DNA of 64,000 bases, taken from positions 94,090 through 158,089 of the forward strand of contig NZ_VITI01000003.1 of assembly GCF_007827795.1 (NCBI RefSeq), in the 5' to 3' direction. Within the stretch, counting starts at the first letter, position 1, and each line of letters begins with the position of its first letter. Origin of the DNA: Azospirillum brasilense. GTDB taxonomy: Bacteria; Pseudomonadota; Alphaproteobacteria; Azospirillales; Azospirillaceae. Of this stretch, positions 17,777 to 26,502 are shown in pieces. The notes under the pieces are model-generated. The model saw only the letters and a program-made list of their open reading frames with translations, ran no database searches and was not told the origin of the DNA. The position numbers were made by a program, and so were the translations under genes.

Positions 17777-18227
17777 TCGTGTCCGGCCCGGCGGTCCGCG
17801 ACGATGCAACGACCGCCGGGCCGACGCCGGTCCGTCCATTAACGTTCGGCGCTGGAATTTGCCACATTCACACGGCGGAAGCAGAGCGGCGGGCGGGCCG
17901 GAGTACGGCTTTTGACAATTTTCTGCATTTTCAAATCAGGGCATTCTTAAAATTGTTAATTGGTTAAGCCCCTTTCTTCCGAACATAGCGATAGAACCTG
18001 AATGAAATTCTCTAAGCAAGACACCTATTGATCTTTTCATTACATAAGAACCCACAACTTCATTATCTAATGTTTATGATGATTTACAAGATTAGGGAAA
18101 AATTAATTTCGTGATTTTTATGTTTGTATGCATTTTATCTTAGCGGTAATGCGAGGTACTCGTTATGATTGGATGGTGTAAACCATTGGTCGTAACGCTT
18201 ACGCCCCGCTCGCAAGGTGAATCGCCT
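17777..18227. other. AT-rich leader upstream of the autotransporter
   Basis: 451 bp with no convincing gene. From about 17905 to 18160 it is far richer in A/T than anything else in the window, with TTGACA at 17912-17917 but no good -10 at the right spacing. It probably contains the regulated promoter and a long 5' leader for the autotransporter gene. The composition contrasts sharply with the flanking GC-rich DNA. Confidence 0.5.
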
Positions 18228-21200
18228 ATGCCGCCGCAATCCCCCCTTGAGTCGATCCGCCAGAGCCTGATGTCGGGCGGGCGCCTGCCGGCGATGGTCG
18301 CCGCCCCCATCGCGCTCGGCGTGTCGCTGGCCGCGAACGCGGCGCCGATGGACACGCTGACGACGATCCAGAACCAGACCTTCGAGCCGACCTCCAGCAA
18401 CATCCTCATCACCAGCACCGGCGGCGTGGTCGACAGCGGCACCGGCAACCACTCCACCGACCTGACCACCGGCGTGTGGATCAAGTCACCCGGCGGATGG
18501 ACCCTGACCAACCAGGGAACGATCAAGATCTCGATCGAGACCAACTTCTATCAGGCCGACGGAATCTACGGTCAGACCTACGGCACCGTCATCAATTCCG
18601 GACTGATCGAGGTGCCGAAGACCTACAACGGCATCCTGTTCGCCAATTCGGCGAATTCGCTGAAGTCGGTCGTCGAGAACACCGGGACGATCATCGGCAA
18701 TTGGGCCGCCATCGAATCCTCGCACGCGCTCAGCCTCACCAACGGCTCCCCGTCCAACAGCGCCGCGCTTATCAAGAATGTGCGGTCCGCAACGGCGTTC
18801 TCGCAGACGGATTACGCCGCGGTGATGGTGTCCGCCCTGTTCACGCCCTACAGCATCATCAACCACGGCACGATCATCGGCACCACCGACGCGCTGTCCG
18901 TCACCGGCGTTTCGACCATCGTCAATCACGGGACCATCGCCGCCGGAAGCGGCTTCAGCGCGATCAAGACGTTCGGCATCGCGGGCGGCAGCTTCATCAA
19001 CCTGAAGGACGGCAGCCTTGTGGTCGGCGGCATCCAGGCCGCGGGTGCCAACCAGGTCCTTCTGCTGGAGGGCAGCGGCACGCTGTCCGGTCCGGTGTCT
19101 GGCCTGACCACCCTCAACGTGAACGGTACGGAGTGGACGCTGGGGGGCGTGAGTTCGGCCACCACCACGAACCTCCAGGCCGGCACGCTGCGCGTCGACG
19201 GCTCCCTGACCACCGGGCTGCAACTCGGCAGCGGCACGACGCTGACGGGCACCGGGACGGTCGTCGGCAACCTGACCAGCCCGTCCGGGACGACCGTGAC
19301 CCCCGGCGGTTCCGGCGCGCCCGGCACCCTGACGGTCACCGGCAACGTCACGCAGCAGAGCGGCAGCACGCTGGCGATCCGGACGACCTCCTCCACGGCC
19401 AGCAAGCTGGCCGTCACCGGCACCGCCACGATCGGCGGCGACCTGTCCGTCACCTCCACCGGCAGCGGTTACGGCGACAGCACGACCTACACCATCGTGA
19501 CCGCGACGGGCGGGGTGTCCGGCGCCTTCACCACGATCACCGGCAGCGACACGACACTGACCCCGACGGCCACCTTCGACACGGCGAACAACCGGATCCA
19601 GCTCACCCTGACCAAGGTGACGCCGCAGCCCGACCCCGATCCGACTCCGAACCCCGATCCTGATCCGAATCCCGATCCTGGCCCGACTCCGAACCCCAAC
19701 CCCGATCCAAGCCCGAATCCCGACCCCACCCCCACGCCTCCGGCGACCGGCGTGATCGACACCAGCCGCCCCAGCTTCACCAACAGCGATGGCGCGGTCC
19801 AGGGCAGCTCGGTCACGTTCGATGGCGGAACGCTGCGCCCGGCCTCGCCGCTGACGGTCGGCCAGTCGGTCACCGTGACCAGCCGCGGCGGCACCATCAC
19901 GCCGGACGGCAGCACCGTCACCCTGGCGGGCGCCGTCGGCGGCAACGGGGCACTGGCCGCGTCCGGCCCCGGCACGGTGGTCGTCTCCGGCCAGCTCGCC
20001 AACGCCGGCGGCCTGTCGGTCGGCGACGGCGCGGCGCTGACCATCGCCAAGAGCGGTGTGGTCGCGGGCGGCACGCTGGCCCTGAACAACGGCGGCAGCG
20101 CCACGGTTGGCGGCGTCGTGGCCGTCCCGGTGACGGTGGCCCGTGGCGGCGCCATGACCGTCGTCGAGGGCGGCGGCGTCGGGGGCACGCTGGCGGTGGA
20201 GGGCGGCACCCTGACCGTCGCCGCCTATGGCGCGGTCAACGGCGCGGTCACCGTGACCTCCGGCGGCAGCGCCACCCTGGCCGGCGCCGTCATGGCCCCG
20301 GTCACGGTGAGCGACGGCACCGTCACCGTGGCCGCCACCGGCATCACCGGCGCGGTCAATGTGGGAAATGGCGGATCGGCGACCGTGAACGGCGTGGTCT
20401 CTGGCTCGCTGTCCACCAGCGCCGGTTCGACCTTCAGCGGTGGCGGCACCGTCCGCGGCCCGGCCACGCTCGCCGGCACCGTGTCGCCGGGCAACTCGCC
20501 CGGCGTGCTGACCTTCCAGTCCGCGGTGACGCTGACCGGCACCAGCGTCCTGAACGCCGAGATCGACGGCCCGACCGCCGGCTTCGGCGCCGGCCATCAC
20601 GACCAGATCCGGGTGCAGGGGGCGTCCTTCACGGCCGCCGGCACGCTGGCTCCGCTGCTGCGCGGCATCAGCGGCGACGCGACCAACGCCTACACCGCCA
20701 CGCTGGGCCAGAGCTTCACCATCGTCCAGGCGGACGGCGGCGTGTCGGGCGGCTTCGCCGCCGTGACTCAGCCGGCGGCGGGGCTGGAGGCCGGCACCCG
20801 CTTCGACACGCTGTACGACGCCACCGCCGTCCGGCTGGTGGTCACGCCGACCAGCTACGCAGTCCGCGGCGGCACCCGCAACCAGCGGGCCGCCGGCGCG
20901 GCGGTGGACGCGCTGCGTCCGGCCGCCGGGGCGCGGCTGGAGGGCGTCGCCGCCCCGCTGTTCAGCGGCCTCTACGGCCTGCCGGGGAACGGCATCGCCG
21001 GGGCGCTCGACCAGCTGTCCGGCAAGCTGCACGCCGACACGCTGGCCGCCGATCGCACCAGCCGCCGCCTGTTCGGCAGCGCGGTGGAGGGCCGCCTGTC
21101 GGCGCTGCGCGGCGGCGCGGCATCCTCCTCCGGCGTCCGGATTGCCGGCAGCGGCAACGGCACGCTCGCCGTCGGTGAGACGGGCGAGAGCCGCGGGTCG

Positions 21201-22037
21201 GGCGGTGTGTGGGGCCAGCCGCTGGCGGCCTACAGCCGGACCGGCTCCGACGGCAACGCCGCCGGCACCACCGAGCGGATCGGCGGTTTCCTGCTGGGCG
21301 CGGACCACAGCTACGAGAACGGCGTCAGCGGCGGCGTGGCGCTGGGCCACCTGCGCAACCGCGTCACTTCGCGCGACGGGCTTGGCAAGGCCGACGTGGA
21401 CAGCTACCAGGCGACCCTCTACGGCTCCTGGAGCTTGCGCGGCACGGCGGACAGCCCCTTTGTCGAGGGCGCCATCGGCTACGGCTACGCCAACTACGAC
21501 GCCTCGCGCGGCATCGCCTTCGGCACGCTGGGCCAGGGCGCCGGCGGCAGCGCCGACGGTCATGATTTCTCCGCCGAGATCGCCGCCGGGCACCGCATGG
21601 CCTTCCCCGGGTCGGACAGCGCGTGGATCGAGCCACGGGCCGGCCTGCGCTTCGACCGCATCACCCGCGAGGCGTTCCGCGAGTCCGGCGGCGGCGTGGC
21701 GCTGGACGTTGAGGCGGCGGGCTGGACCAGCCTGCGCAGCGCGCTCGGCGTGCGCGCCGGCACCAGCGTGACGGTGGGCGGCTGGCATCTGCTGCCCAAC
21801 GCCGCCCTGGCGTGGGAGCATGACTTCGCCGACGCCACGGCCTCGACCACCAACCGGCTGGGCGGGGTGGCCTTCACCGCCGACGCCAGCAAGCCGGGCC
21901 GCGACGCCCTGGTGATCGGCGCCGGGCTGGGCGTGGCGCTGGACGACCGTCTGACCGCCACCATCGGCGTTCAGGACGCGATCCGCGCCCGCGAGAACAC
22001 CCTATCGGCGACCGCCGGCCTGAAGTGGAAGCTGTGA
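18228..22037 (+). CDS. Autotransporter (type V secretion) outer-membrane protein
   Basis: 1,269 residues from ATG 18228, which has AAGGTGA 7 nt upstream; an in-frame ATG at 18165 (GAGGT upstream) would add 21 residues and cannot be excluded. The N-terminus has a signal sequence with cleavage expected near SLAANA. The passenger is Gly/Thr/Ser-rich beta-helix. A Pro/Asp/Asn linker (DPDPTPNPDPDPNP and similar) at about residues 468-505 separates two passenger parts, the second made of repeated 'GG-S-A-TVGG-V' strands. The last about 275 residues (from VWGQPLAAYSRTG) form the autotransporter beta-barrel, ending NTLSATAGLKWKL. No protease motif was seen, so an adhesin or biofilm role is likely. 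The gene is followed after 14 nt by an IalB-like gene. Confidence 0.92.
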   Translation: MPPQSPLESIRQSLMSGGRLPAMVAAPIALGVSLAANAAPMDTLTTIQNQTFEPTSSNILITSTGGVVDSGTGNHSTDLTTGVWIKSPGGWTLTNQGTIKISIETNFYQADGIYGQTYGTVINSGLIEVPKTYNGILFANSANSLKSVVENTGTIIGNWAAIESSHALSLTNGSPSNSAALIKNVRSATAFSQTDYAAVMVSALFTPYSIINHGTIIGTTDALSVTGVSTIVNHGTIAAGSGFSAIKTFGIAGGSFINLKDGSLVVGGIQAAGANQVLLLEGSGTLSGPVSGLTTLNVNGTEWTLGGVSSATTTNLQAGTLRVDGSLTTGLQLGSGTTLTGTGTVVGNLTSPSGTTVTPGGSGAPGTLTVTGNVTQQSGSTLAIRTTSSTASKLAVTGTATIGGDLSVTSTGSGYGDSTTYTIVTATGGVSGAFTTITGSDTTLTPTATFDTANNRIQLTLTKVTPQPDPDPTPNPDPDPNPDPGPTPNPNPDPSPNPDPTPTPPATGVIDTSRPSFTNSDGAVQGSSVTFDGGTLRPASPLTVGQSVTVTSRGGTITPDGSTVTLAGAVGGNGALAASGPGTVVVSGQLANAGGLSVGDGAALTIAKSGVVAGGTLALNNGGSATVGGVVAVPVTVARGGAMTVVEGGGVGGTLAVEGGTLTVAAYGAVNGAVTVTSGGSATLAGAVMAPVTVSDGTVTVAATGITGAVNVGNGGSATVNGVVSGSLSTSAGSTFSGGGTVRGPATLAGTVSPGNSPGVLTFQSAVTLTGTSVLNAEIDGPTAGFGAGHHDQIRVQGASFTAAGTLAPLLRGISGDATNAYTATLGQSFTIVQADGGVSGGFAAVTQPAAGLEAGTRFDTLYDATAVRLVVTPTSYAVRGGTRNQRAAGAAVDALRPAAGARLEGVAAPLFSGLYGLPGNGIAGALDQLSGKLHADTLAADRTSRRLFGSAVEGRLSALRGGAASSSGVRIAGSGNGTLAVGETGESRGSGGVWGQPLAAYSRTGSDGNAAGTTERIGGFLLGADHSYENGVSGGVALGHLRNRVTSRDGLGKADVDSYQATLYGSWSLRGTADSPFVEGAIGYGYANYDASRGIAFGTLGQGAGGSADGHDFSAEIAAGHRMAFPGSDSAWIEPRAGLRFDRITREAFRESGGGVALDVEAAGWTSLRSALGVRAGTSVTVGGWHLLPNAALAWEHDFADATASTTNRLGGVAFTADASKPGRDALVIGAGLGVALDDRLTATIGVQDAIRARENTLSATAGLKWKL

Positions 22038-22051
22038 GGAGCATGACGGCG

Positions 22052-22567
22052 ATGCGCAAGGTCATCATCACGGGAGCGCTGGCGGCGCTCCCCCTCCTCC
22101 TCGCGGGCGGGGTACCCGCCGGTGCGGTGGAGCCGGGCAAGACCTTCGGCGACTGGCAGACCGAATGCGAGACGCCCCCCGACGGCAAGCCGCGTTGCTT
22201 CCTCTCGCAGACCCGTGTGATGGAGAACAAGGAGGCCAAGCAGGCGACCCGCATCCTCAAGGCGTCGGTGGGCTATTTCGCCCCGGACGGCAAGGGGGTG
22301 ATGGTCGTCATCCTGCCGCTCGGCGTCGATCTGCGCGCCGGGGCGGCCCTGACCATTGACGACGGCAAGCCGTTGCCGCTGACCTACCAGCAGTGCATCC
22401 AGGACGGCTGCCTCGCCAACGCCCCGATGGACGAGGCGACCCTGACCGCGCTGCGCCGCTCCAAGGGCGCGCAGATCACTGTCCGCCCCTATGGCGGGAC
22501 GCAGGCGGTGGCCTTCCCGATCTCCACCAAGGGGATCACCGACGGATTGGCCGCCCTAAAGCCCTGA
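22052..22567 (+). CDS. Invasion-associated locus B (IalB)-like periplasmic protein
   Basis: 171 residues. ATG 22052 is preferred because GAGGAG is 10 nt upstream; the ATG at 22043 would be only 1 nt from it. A signal peptide (ITGALAALPLLLAGGVPAGA) leads to the IalB-type domain: TFGDWQTECETPPDG, RCFLSQTRV, LPLGVDLRAGAALTIDDG, YQQCIQDGCLANAPMD and VRPYGGTQAVAFPISTKG. The cysteines should form disulphides in the periplasm. It is 14 nt behind the autotransporter and so is likely co-transcribed; a chaperone-like or envelope-stabilising role for the autotransporter is possible but unproven. Its 3' end overlaps the convergent gene by 32 bp. Confidence 0.87.
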   Translation: MRKVIITGALAALPLLLAGGVPAGAVEPGKTFGDWQTECETPPDGKPRCFLSQTRVMENKEAKQATRILKASVGYFAPDGKGVMVVILPLGVDLRAGAALTIDDGKPLPLTYQQCIQDGCLANAPMDEATLTALRRSKGAQITVRPYGGTQAVAFPISTKGITDGLAALKP

Positions 22568-23759
22568 GGTTGCTTCCGGTCACCGCGGCGACGGCGCCGC
22601 GGATGGCCTCATCCCATTTTCCGGGGTCCCACCGTCCGGGCGCCGGCTGCCGATGCAGCGTGACGGTGGGATACCAGGGCGTGCCGCCGCGGCCGAGCAG
22701 CCAGCGCCAATCCGGCGCGTAGGGCAGCAGCAGCGCGGTCGGGCGCCCCATCGCCCCGGCCAGATGGGCGACCGCCGTGTCCACGCAGACGACATGGTCG
22801 AGCTGTTCCAGCACCGCCATGGTGTCGGCGAAGCTCTCCAGCTCCGGCCCCAGATCGACCAGCGGTGCCGTTCCGTAATAACGGGCGGCCTCGGCCTGCG
22901 CCGGCCCCTTCTGGAGCGACACCAGCACGGTCTTCTCCAGCGCGAAGAACGGCGCCAGCCGCGCGAGAGGCAGGGAGCGATTGCGGTCGTTGCCATGGGT
23001 CGGGCGCCCCGCCCAGACCAGCCCGACGCGGCGGTAGCCGCGGGGGAGCAGCCCGTCCAGGCGCTCCGTCCAGCGCTCCACCCGCTCCGGCTCGGCCCGC
23101 AGGTCGGGGAGCGGCGCCGGTATCGTGTCCGGCCTCGTGCCGAACAGCCCCGGCAGGCTGGACAGCGCGGCGTAGGCGTCGAAGGGCGGCGCCGCGTCCC
23201 AGTCGGTGACCGTCCGGTATCCCCCGGGAAGGGACCGGATCACCGGTTGCATGTCCGGGCTGCAAGCGACCACGAGATTGGGGCAGAGCGCCGCCGCCAT
23301 CGGCAGGTAACGGGCGAACTGGATGGTGTCGCCGAAGCCCTGGTCGGCGACCAGCAGCAAGGTGCCGCCGGGCAAGGGGCGGCCGTCCCAGGACCTTGCA
23401 GCGGTGTGCCCATGCCGCTCCAGGGCGGCGGGCGGAATCAGCGGCGGCAGGCCGGGAAGGCGCCAGCGCCATTCATATTCGCGCCACCCCTCCTCCCACT
23501 GGCCGGAGAGCAGCAACCCCTCGGCCAGTTCGAAATGCGGACCCGGCGCGTCCGGGGCGAGCCGGATGGCGCGGCGCTCGCAGGCGATCGAGGCCGCAAT
23601 TTCCAGCCGGTCGTAGAGGACCACTCCCAGATTGTACCAGCCCACCGGGTCGCCGGGGTCGAGCGCGACAGCGCGTCGGCCATGGGCGGCGGCCTCGTCC
23701 AGCCGGCCGTCGCGGCGGCGGATTTCGCACAGGTCACTGTCGGATGGTGCGAACGGCAT
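22536..23759 (-). CDS. TPR-containing glycosyltransferase family 9-like protein
   Basis: 407 residues. About 110 N-terminal residues form TPR-like helices (AAHGRRAVALDPGDPVGWYNLG, ASIACERRAIRLAPDAPGPHFELAEGLL). They lead into a glycosyltransferase domain with LLLVADQGFGDTIQFARYLP, RVGLVWAGRPTHGNDRNRSL and LDHVVCVDTAVAHLAGAMG, the pattern of TPR-linked GT9/heptosyltransferase-like proteins. It starts 8 nt after the sulfotransferase stop, so the two form an operon that probably modifies a surface glycan or protein. The substrate is unknown. Its end overlaps the end of the IalB-like gene on the other strand. Confidence 0.87.
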   Translation of the reverse strand: MPFAPSDSDLCEIRRRDGRLDEAAAHGRRAVALDPGDPVGWYNLGVVLYDRLEIAASIACERRAIRLAPDAPGPHFELAEGLLLSGQWEEGWREYEWRWRLPGLPPLIPPAALERHGHTAARSWDGRPLPGGTLLLVADQGFGDTIQFARYLPMAAALCPNLVVACSPDMQPVIRSLPGGYRTVTDWDAAPPFDAYAALSSLPGLFGTRPDTIPAPLPDLRAEPERVERWTERLDGLLPRGYRRVGLVWAGRPTHGNDRNRSLPLARLAPFFALEKTVLVSLQKGPAQAEAARYYGTAPLVDLGPELESFADTMAVLEQLDHVVCVDTAVAHLAGAMGRPTALLLPYAPDWRWLLGRGGTPWYPTVTLHRQPAPGRWDPGKWDEAIRGAVAAVTGSNLRALGRPIRR

Positions 23760-23767
23760 GGCGGCGA

Positions 23768-25348
23768 CTACAGGCTGTAGCCCAAGCCGAGAATGACCGG
23801 CTCCAGGATCGGGATCGCCGGCTTCAAATGAGTCCTGTAGGCGCGGTAGCGGTCGATGGAGCGGCTGTAGAGCTTTTCCGCGACCTGGGCGTGGCTGGGC
23901 GTGCGGGCATGGCGCCGGTTCTCCTCGAAGCGCAGGCAGCGCCGGTCGAAGCCCAGCCCGAGAAAGCCCAGCAGCCGCCTCACCGCCGGTTCCGGCTCCC
24001 GCACCAGATCCTCGTAGCGCAGCGGCAGGTAGCGCAGCGGCATCTCCCGCCGGTAATGCTCGACCAGATCGAACACCCGCAGGACGTGGCGCGCCGCCGT
24101 CTCGACATCGTTGGCGCAATGGAAGCCGTGGGTGAGGTTCGTGCCCATCATCGACAGCACGACGTCCAGCGGATGGCGCAGCACATGCACCACCGGTGCC
24201 GAGGGGAACATCAGCGCGATCAAACCGAGATGCGTCTCGTTGAAGGGCATCTTGTCGGTGAACAGCGTGTGGCCGGGCTTGGCCGGAACCAGCTTGCGGG
24301 CGTGGCGCAGATAGGCGTCGCGCAACCGCTCCAACCCATCGCGCTGGTCGCCCATCCACAGCTCCGACAGCGCTTCGGGATAGCCGAGCGGGCTGCCCAG
24401 CGTCTGCGGCAGCGCCCGGACCACCGCGCCAAGGGCGGGCAACTCGTCCCCCGCGGCGATGGCGGGATGGCAGGACAGGATCTGCTCGACCAGCGTGGTG
24501 CCGGAGCGCGGGGCGCCCGCGATGAAGACCGGCTGCGGCCCGGCGGCGGGCTTGTCCGGCCGCGGCATCAGGCGCAGGCGCGGCGCCACGAAGAAGGTGG
24601 CGAGGCGCGCGATGAGGTCCACCGCTTCCTCCTCGCCGTAGCGGCGTCCGGCCTGCCGCAGCAAGGCCTTGCCGGTGGCGAAGGCGGTGAAGGCCTCGTC
24701 GTGGCGGCCCAGCCGGTCGAGAATGCGCCCCGTCTCCAGCAGCGCGTCGGGGTCGGGGCCGCCATGGCGGGCGACCGAGGCGTCCAAGACGGCAAGCGCC
24801 CGTTCGCCGTCCCCCTGCCGGGCCAGCAGGGCCGCCGCGAAGGTGTCGGCGCCACGGTGGCCGGGGTCGAGACGCCGGGCGCGGTCCACCAGCCGTCGCG
24901 CGGCGGGAAGATCGCGGGCCGCGTCCTCGGTCTGTGCCCAGCCATGCCAGGTCAGGGCGATGGACGGGTGCAGCGCCGCGGCCCGGCGGTAGGTCCGCCG
25001 CGCCTGCTCCACCTTGCTCTGCCGGGTCAGGCTCCAGGCGAGATTGGCCACCGTCGCGGCGTCCGGCGGCGCCAGGGCCAGCGCCCGGCGGTGATGGAAT
25101 TCGGCGGCCTGGGGACGGTGGGTGTCGGCCAGCACCAGCGCCATCAGCGTGTGGGAGCGGGCGTCCTCCGGCGCCAGCCGGACCGCGTTGCGGGCGTGAG
25201 GCTCGGCCTCCGCCGCTCGTCCCGTCCCGAACAGCAGCCCGGCCAACTCCTGCGTGGCCGCGAGATCGTCGGGAGCGGCCCGCAACCGCCGCTCCAGCGC
25301 CGCGGCGTCCAGGGCGCCGCTCGGACGGTCGTCGGGCGTGGTCGTCAT
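23768..25348 (-). CDS. TPR-containing sulfotransferase
   Basis: 526 residues from ATG 25348; an upstream in-frame ATG (25381) only adds a Pro-rich stretch. Residues 15-235 are TPR-like repeats (for example FHHRRALALAPPDAATVANLAW). Then follows a sulfotransferase domain with the PAPS-binding P-loop VFIAGAPRSGTTLVEQIL (278-285 core) and LRHPLDVVLSMMGTNL as the 3'-phosphate-binding segment. LRYEDLVREPEPAVRRLLGFLGL is typical of the family. It would transfer sulfate from PAPS to a glycan or tyrosine; the acceptor is unknown. It forms a two-gene operon with the TPR-glycosyltransferase. Confidence 0.9.
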   Translation of the reverse strand: MTTTPDDRPSGALDAAALERRLRAAPDDLAATQELAGLLFGTGRAAEAEPHARNAVRLAPEDARSHTLMALVLADTHRPQAAEFHHRRALALAPPDAATVANLAWSLTRQSKVEQARRTYRRAAALHPSIALTWHGWAQTEDAARDLPAARRLVDRARRLDPGHRGADTFAAALLARQGDGERALAVLDASVARHGGPDPDALLETGRILDRLGRHDEAFTAFATGKALLRQAGRRYGEEEAVDLIARLATFFVAPRLRLMPRPDKPAAGPQPVFIAGAPRSGTTLVEQILSCHPAIAAGDELPALGAVVRALPQTLGSPLGYPEALSELWMGDQRDGLERLRDAYLRHARKLVPAKPGHTLFTDKMPFNETHLGLIALMFPSAPVVHVLRHPLDVVLSMMGTNLTHGFHCANDVETAARHVLRVFDLVEHYRREMPLRYLPLRYEDLVREPEPAVRRLLGFLGLGFDRRCLRFEENRRHARTPSHAQVAEKLYSRSIDRYRAYRTHLKPAIPILEPVILGLGYSL

Positions 25349-25437
25349 GACAGGCGGTTCCCATGGCGGCTGAACGCCCACAGAGGCGCGTGGTGCGGCG
25401 CCAGGATAGGGAAGGGCTTGGGTGGCGGCAAGGACAT

Positions 25438-25621
25438 CCCCTCTCCCCTCTGGGGAGAGGGTTAGGGTGAGGGGGTTGTGCTTTTGCCGAACGTACCGAA
25501 ACGCACATCCCCCTCACCGGCTCTCAGCGGATGCCAGAGGCATCCGCCTGCCGCCGTCAGCGCTGGCTTTCAGCCAGCGCGAGAGGCCCTCCGGGCCACC
25601 CTCTCCCCAGAGGGAAGAGGG
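25438..25621. repeat. REP-like intergenic element, copy 1
   Basis: Begins with CCCTCTCCCC...GGGGAGAGGG arms, has the core TTTTGCCGAACGTACC, an inverted repeat in the middle (GCGCTGGC/GCCAGCGC type) and ends with CCCTCTCCCCAGAGGG. It occupies most of the 306-bp gap between the sulfotransferase and crotonase genes. Related copies are at 29403, 36752 and 60410. Confidence 0.85.
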
Positions 25622-25654
25622 TTGTAAAGGCGAAATGCGATGGCTTTGGCGCCC

Positions 25655-26470
25655 CTACCGCCCCACCCAGACCGGACGGCGCTTATCCAGGAAGGCGGCG
25701 ATGCCCTCCTGATAGTCGGCGGACAGGTAGCAGAGGCGCAGAAGGTCGGCGTCGCCGTCCGCCGGCAGCCCGTGATCGCGCCAGCGGCGCAGCGCCTCGC
25801 GGGTCGTCCACAAGGTGAGCGGGGCGAGGCCCGCCAGTTCCTCGGCCAACTCCTGGGTGCGGTCGGTGAGGTCGTCGTCCGGCACGACGCCGCGCAGGGC
25901 GCCGGCGCCGGCCAGCTCGTCGGCGGTCAGCAGGCGGGCGCTGAAGATCATCTCCTTGGTCCGCGCGGTGCCGAGGATGGCCGCCAATCGGGCGAGGTTC
26001 TTGATGCTCAGGCAATTGCCGACCGTGCGGGCGATGGGGAAGCCGAAGCGCACCGACGGCGTCGCGATGCGCACGTCGCAGCAGGCGGCGAGCAGCGCCC
26101 CCTCCCCGACGCAGGCGCCGGCCAGGGCGGCGACGGTGGGGACGCGCACCGCCTCCAGCGCCATGGCCGCGGTTTCCGCCCGATCTTCGAGGATCGTGTA
26201 ATCCTCCGGCGTCTTGACGCTTTGCAGGCAGGACAGGTCGGCGCCGGCCATGAAGGCGGGCTTGTCGCCGGCTGCACCGGTCAGCACCAGGGCCTTCACC
26301 GCCGGGTCGGCGTCGACCTCCCGGCAGATTTCGATCAGCCGGTCCTCCATCCAGGGGGTGATGGCGTTGCGCGCCTTGGGCCGGTTGAAGATCACCCACT
26401 GGACGGCGCCGCGCCGCTCGGTCAGGATTTCGGGCAAGGCTTCGGCCTCGCCGGTCGTGGCGATGGTCAT
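25655..26470 (-). CDS. Crotonase (enoyl-CoA hydratase/isomerase) fold protein lacking both catalytic Glu
   Basis: 271 residues. The crotonase core is clear: NRPKARNAIT, PAFMAGADLS (CoA/oxyanion segment) and GACVGEGALLAACCDVRIA. However, the two catalytic glutamates of enoyl-CoA hydratase are replaced. Leu126 stands at the Glu144 position (GEGALLAACCD against GGGCELAMMCD) and Ile146 at the Glu164 position (FGFPI against FGQPE). The reaction is therefore probably not simple hydration; isomerase, hydrolase or lyase chemistry is possible. It is the last gene of the catabolic/transport operon, 32 nt after the ABC ATPase gene. It starts at ATG 26470. Confidence 0.88.
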   Translation of the reverse strand: MTIATTGEAEALPEILTERRGAVQWVIFNRPKARNAITPWMEDRLIEICREVDADPAVKALVLTGAAGDKPAFMAGADLSCLQSVKTPEDYTILEDRAETAAMALEAVRVPTVAALAGACVGEGALLAACCDVRIATPSVRFGFPIARTVGNCLSIKNLARLAAILGTARTKEMIFSARLLTADELAGAGALRGVVPDDDLTDRTQELAEELAGLAPLTLWTTREALRRWRDHGLPADGDADLLRLCYLSADYQEGIAAFLDKRRPVWVGR

Positions 26471-26502
26471 CGTTCGGAACTCTCTTGGATTGGGCCGGCG
26501 GG

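Noticed and set aside
25438-25621. Small proteins encoded in the REP-like elements
   Set aside because: Frames there come from inverted-repeat sequence common to the four copies, without ribosome-binding sites or homology.
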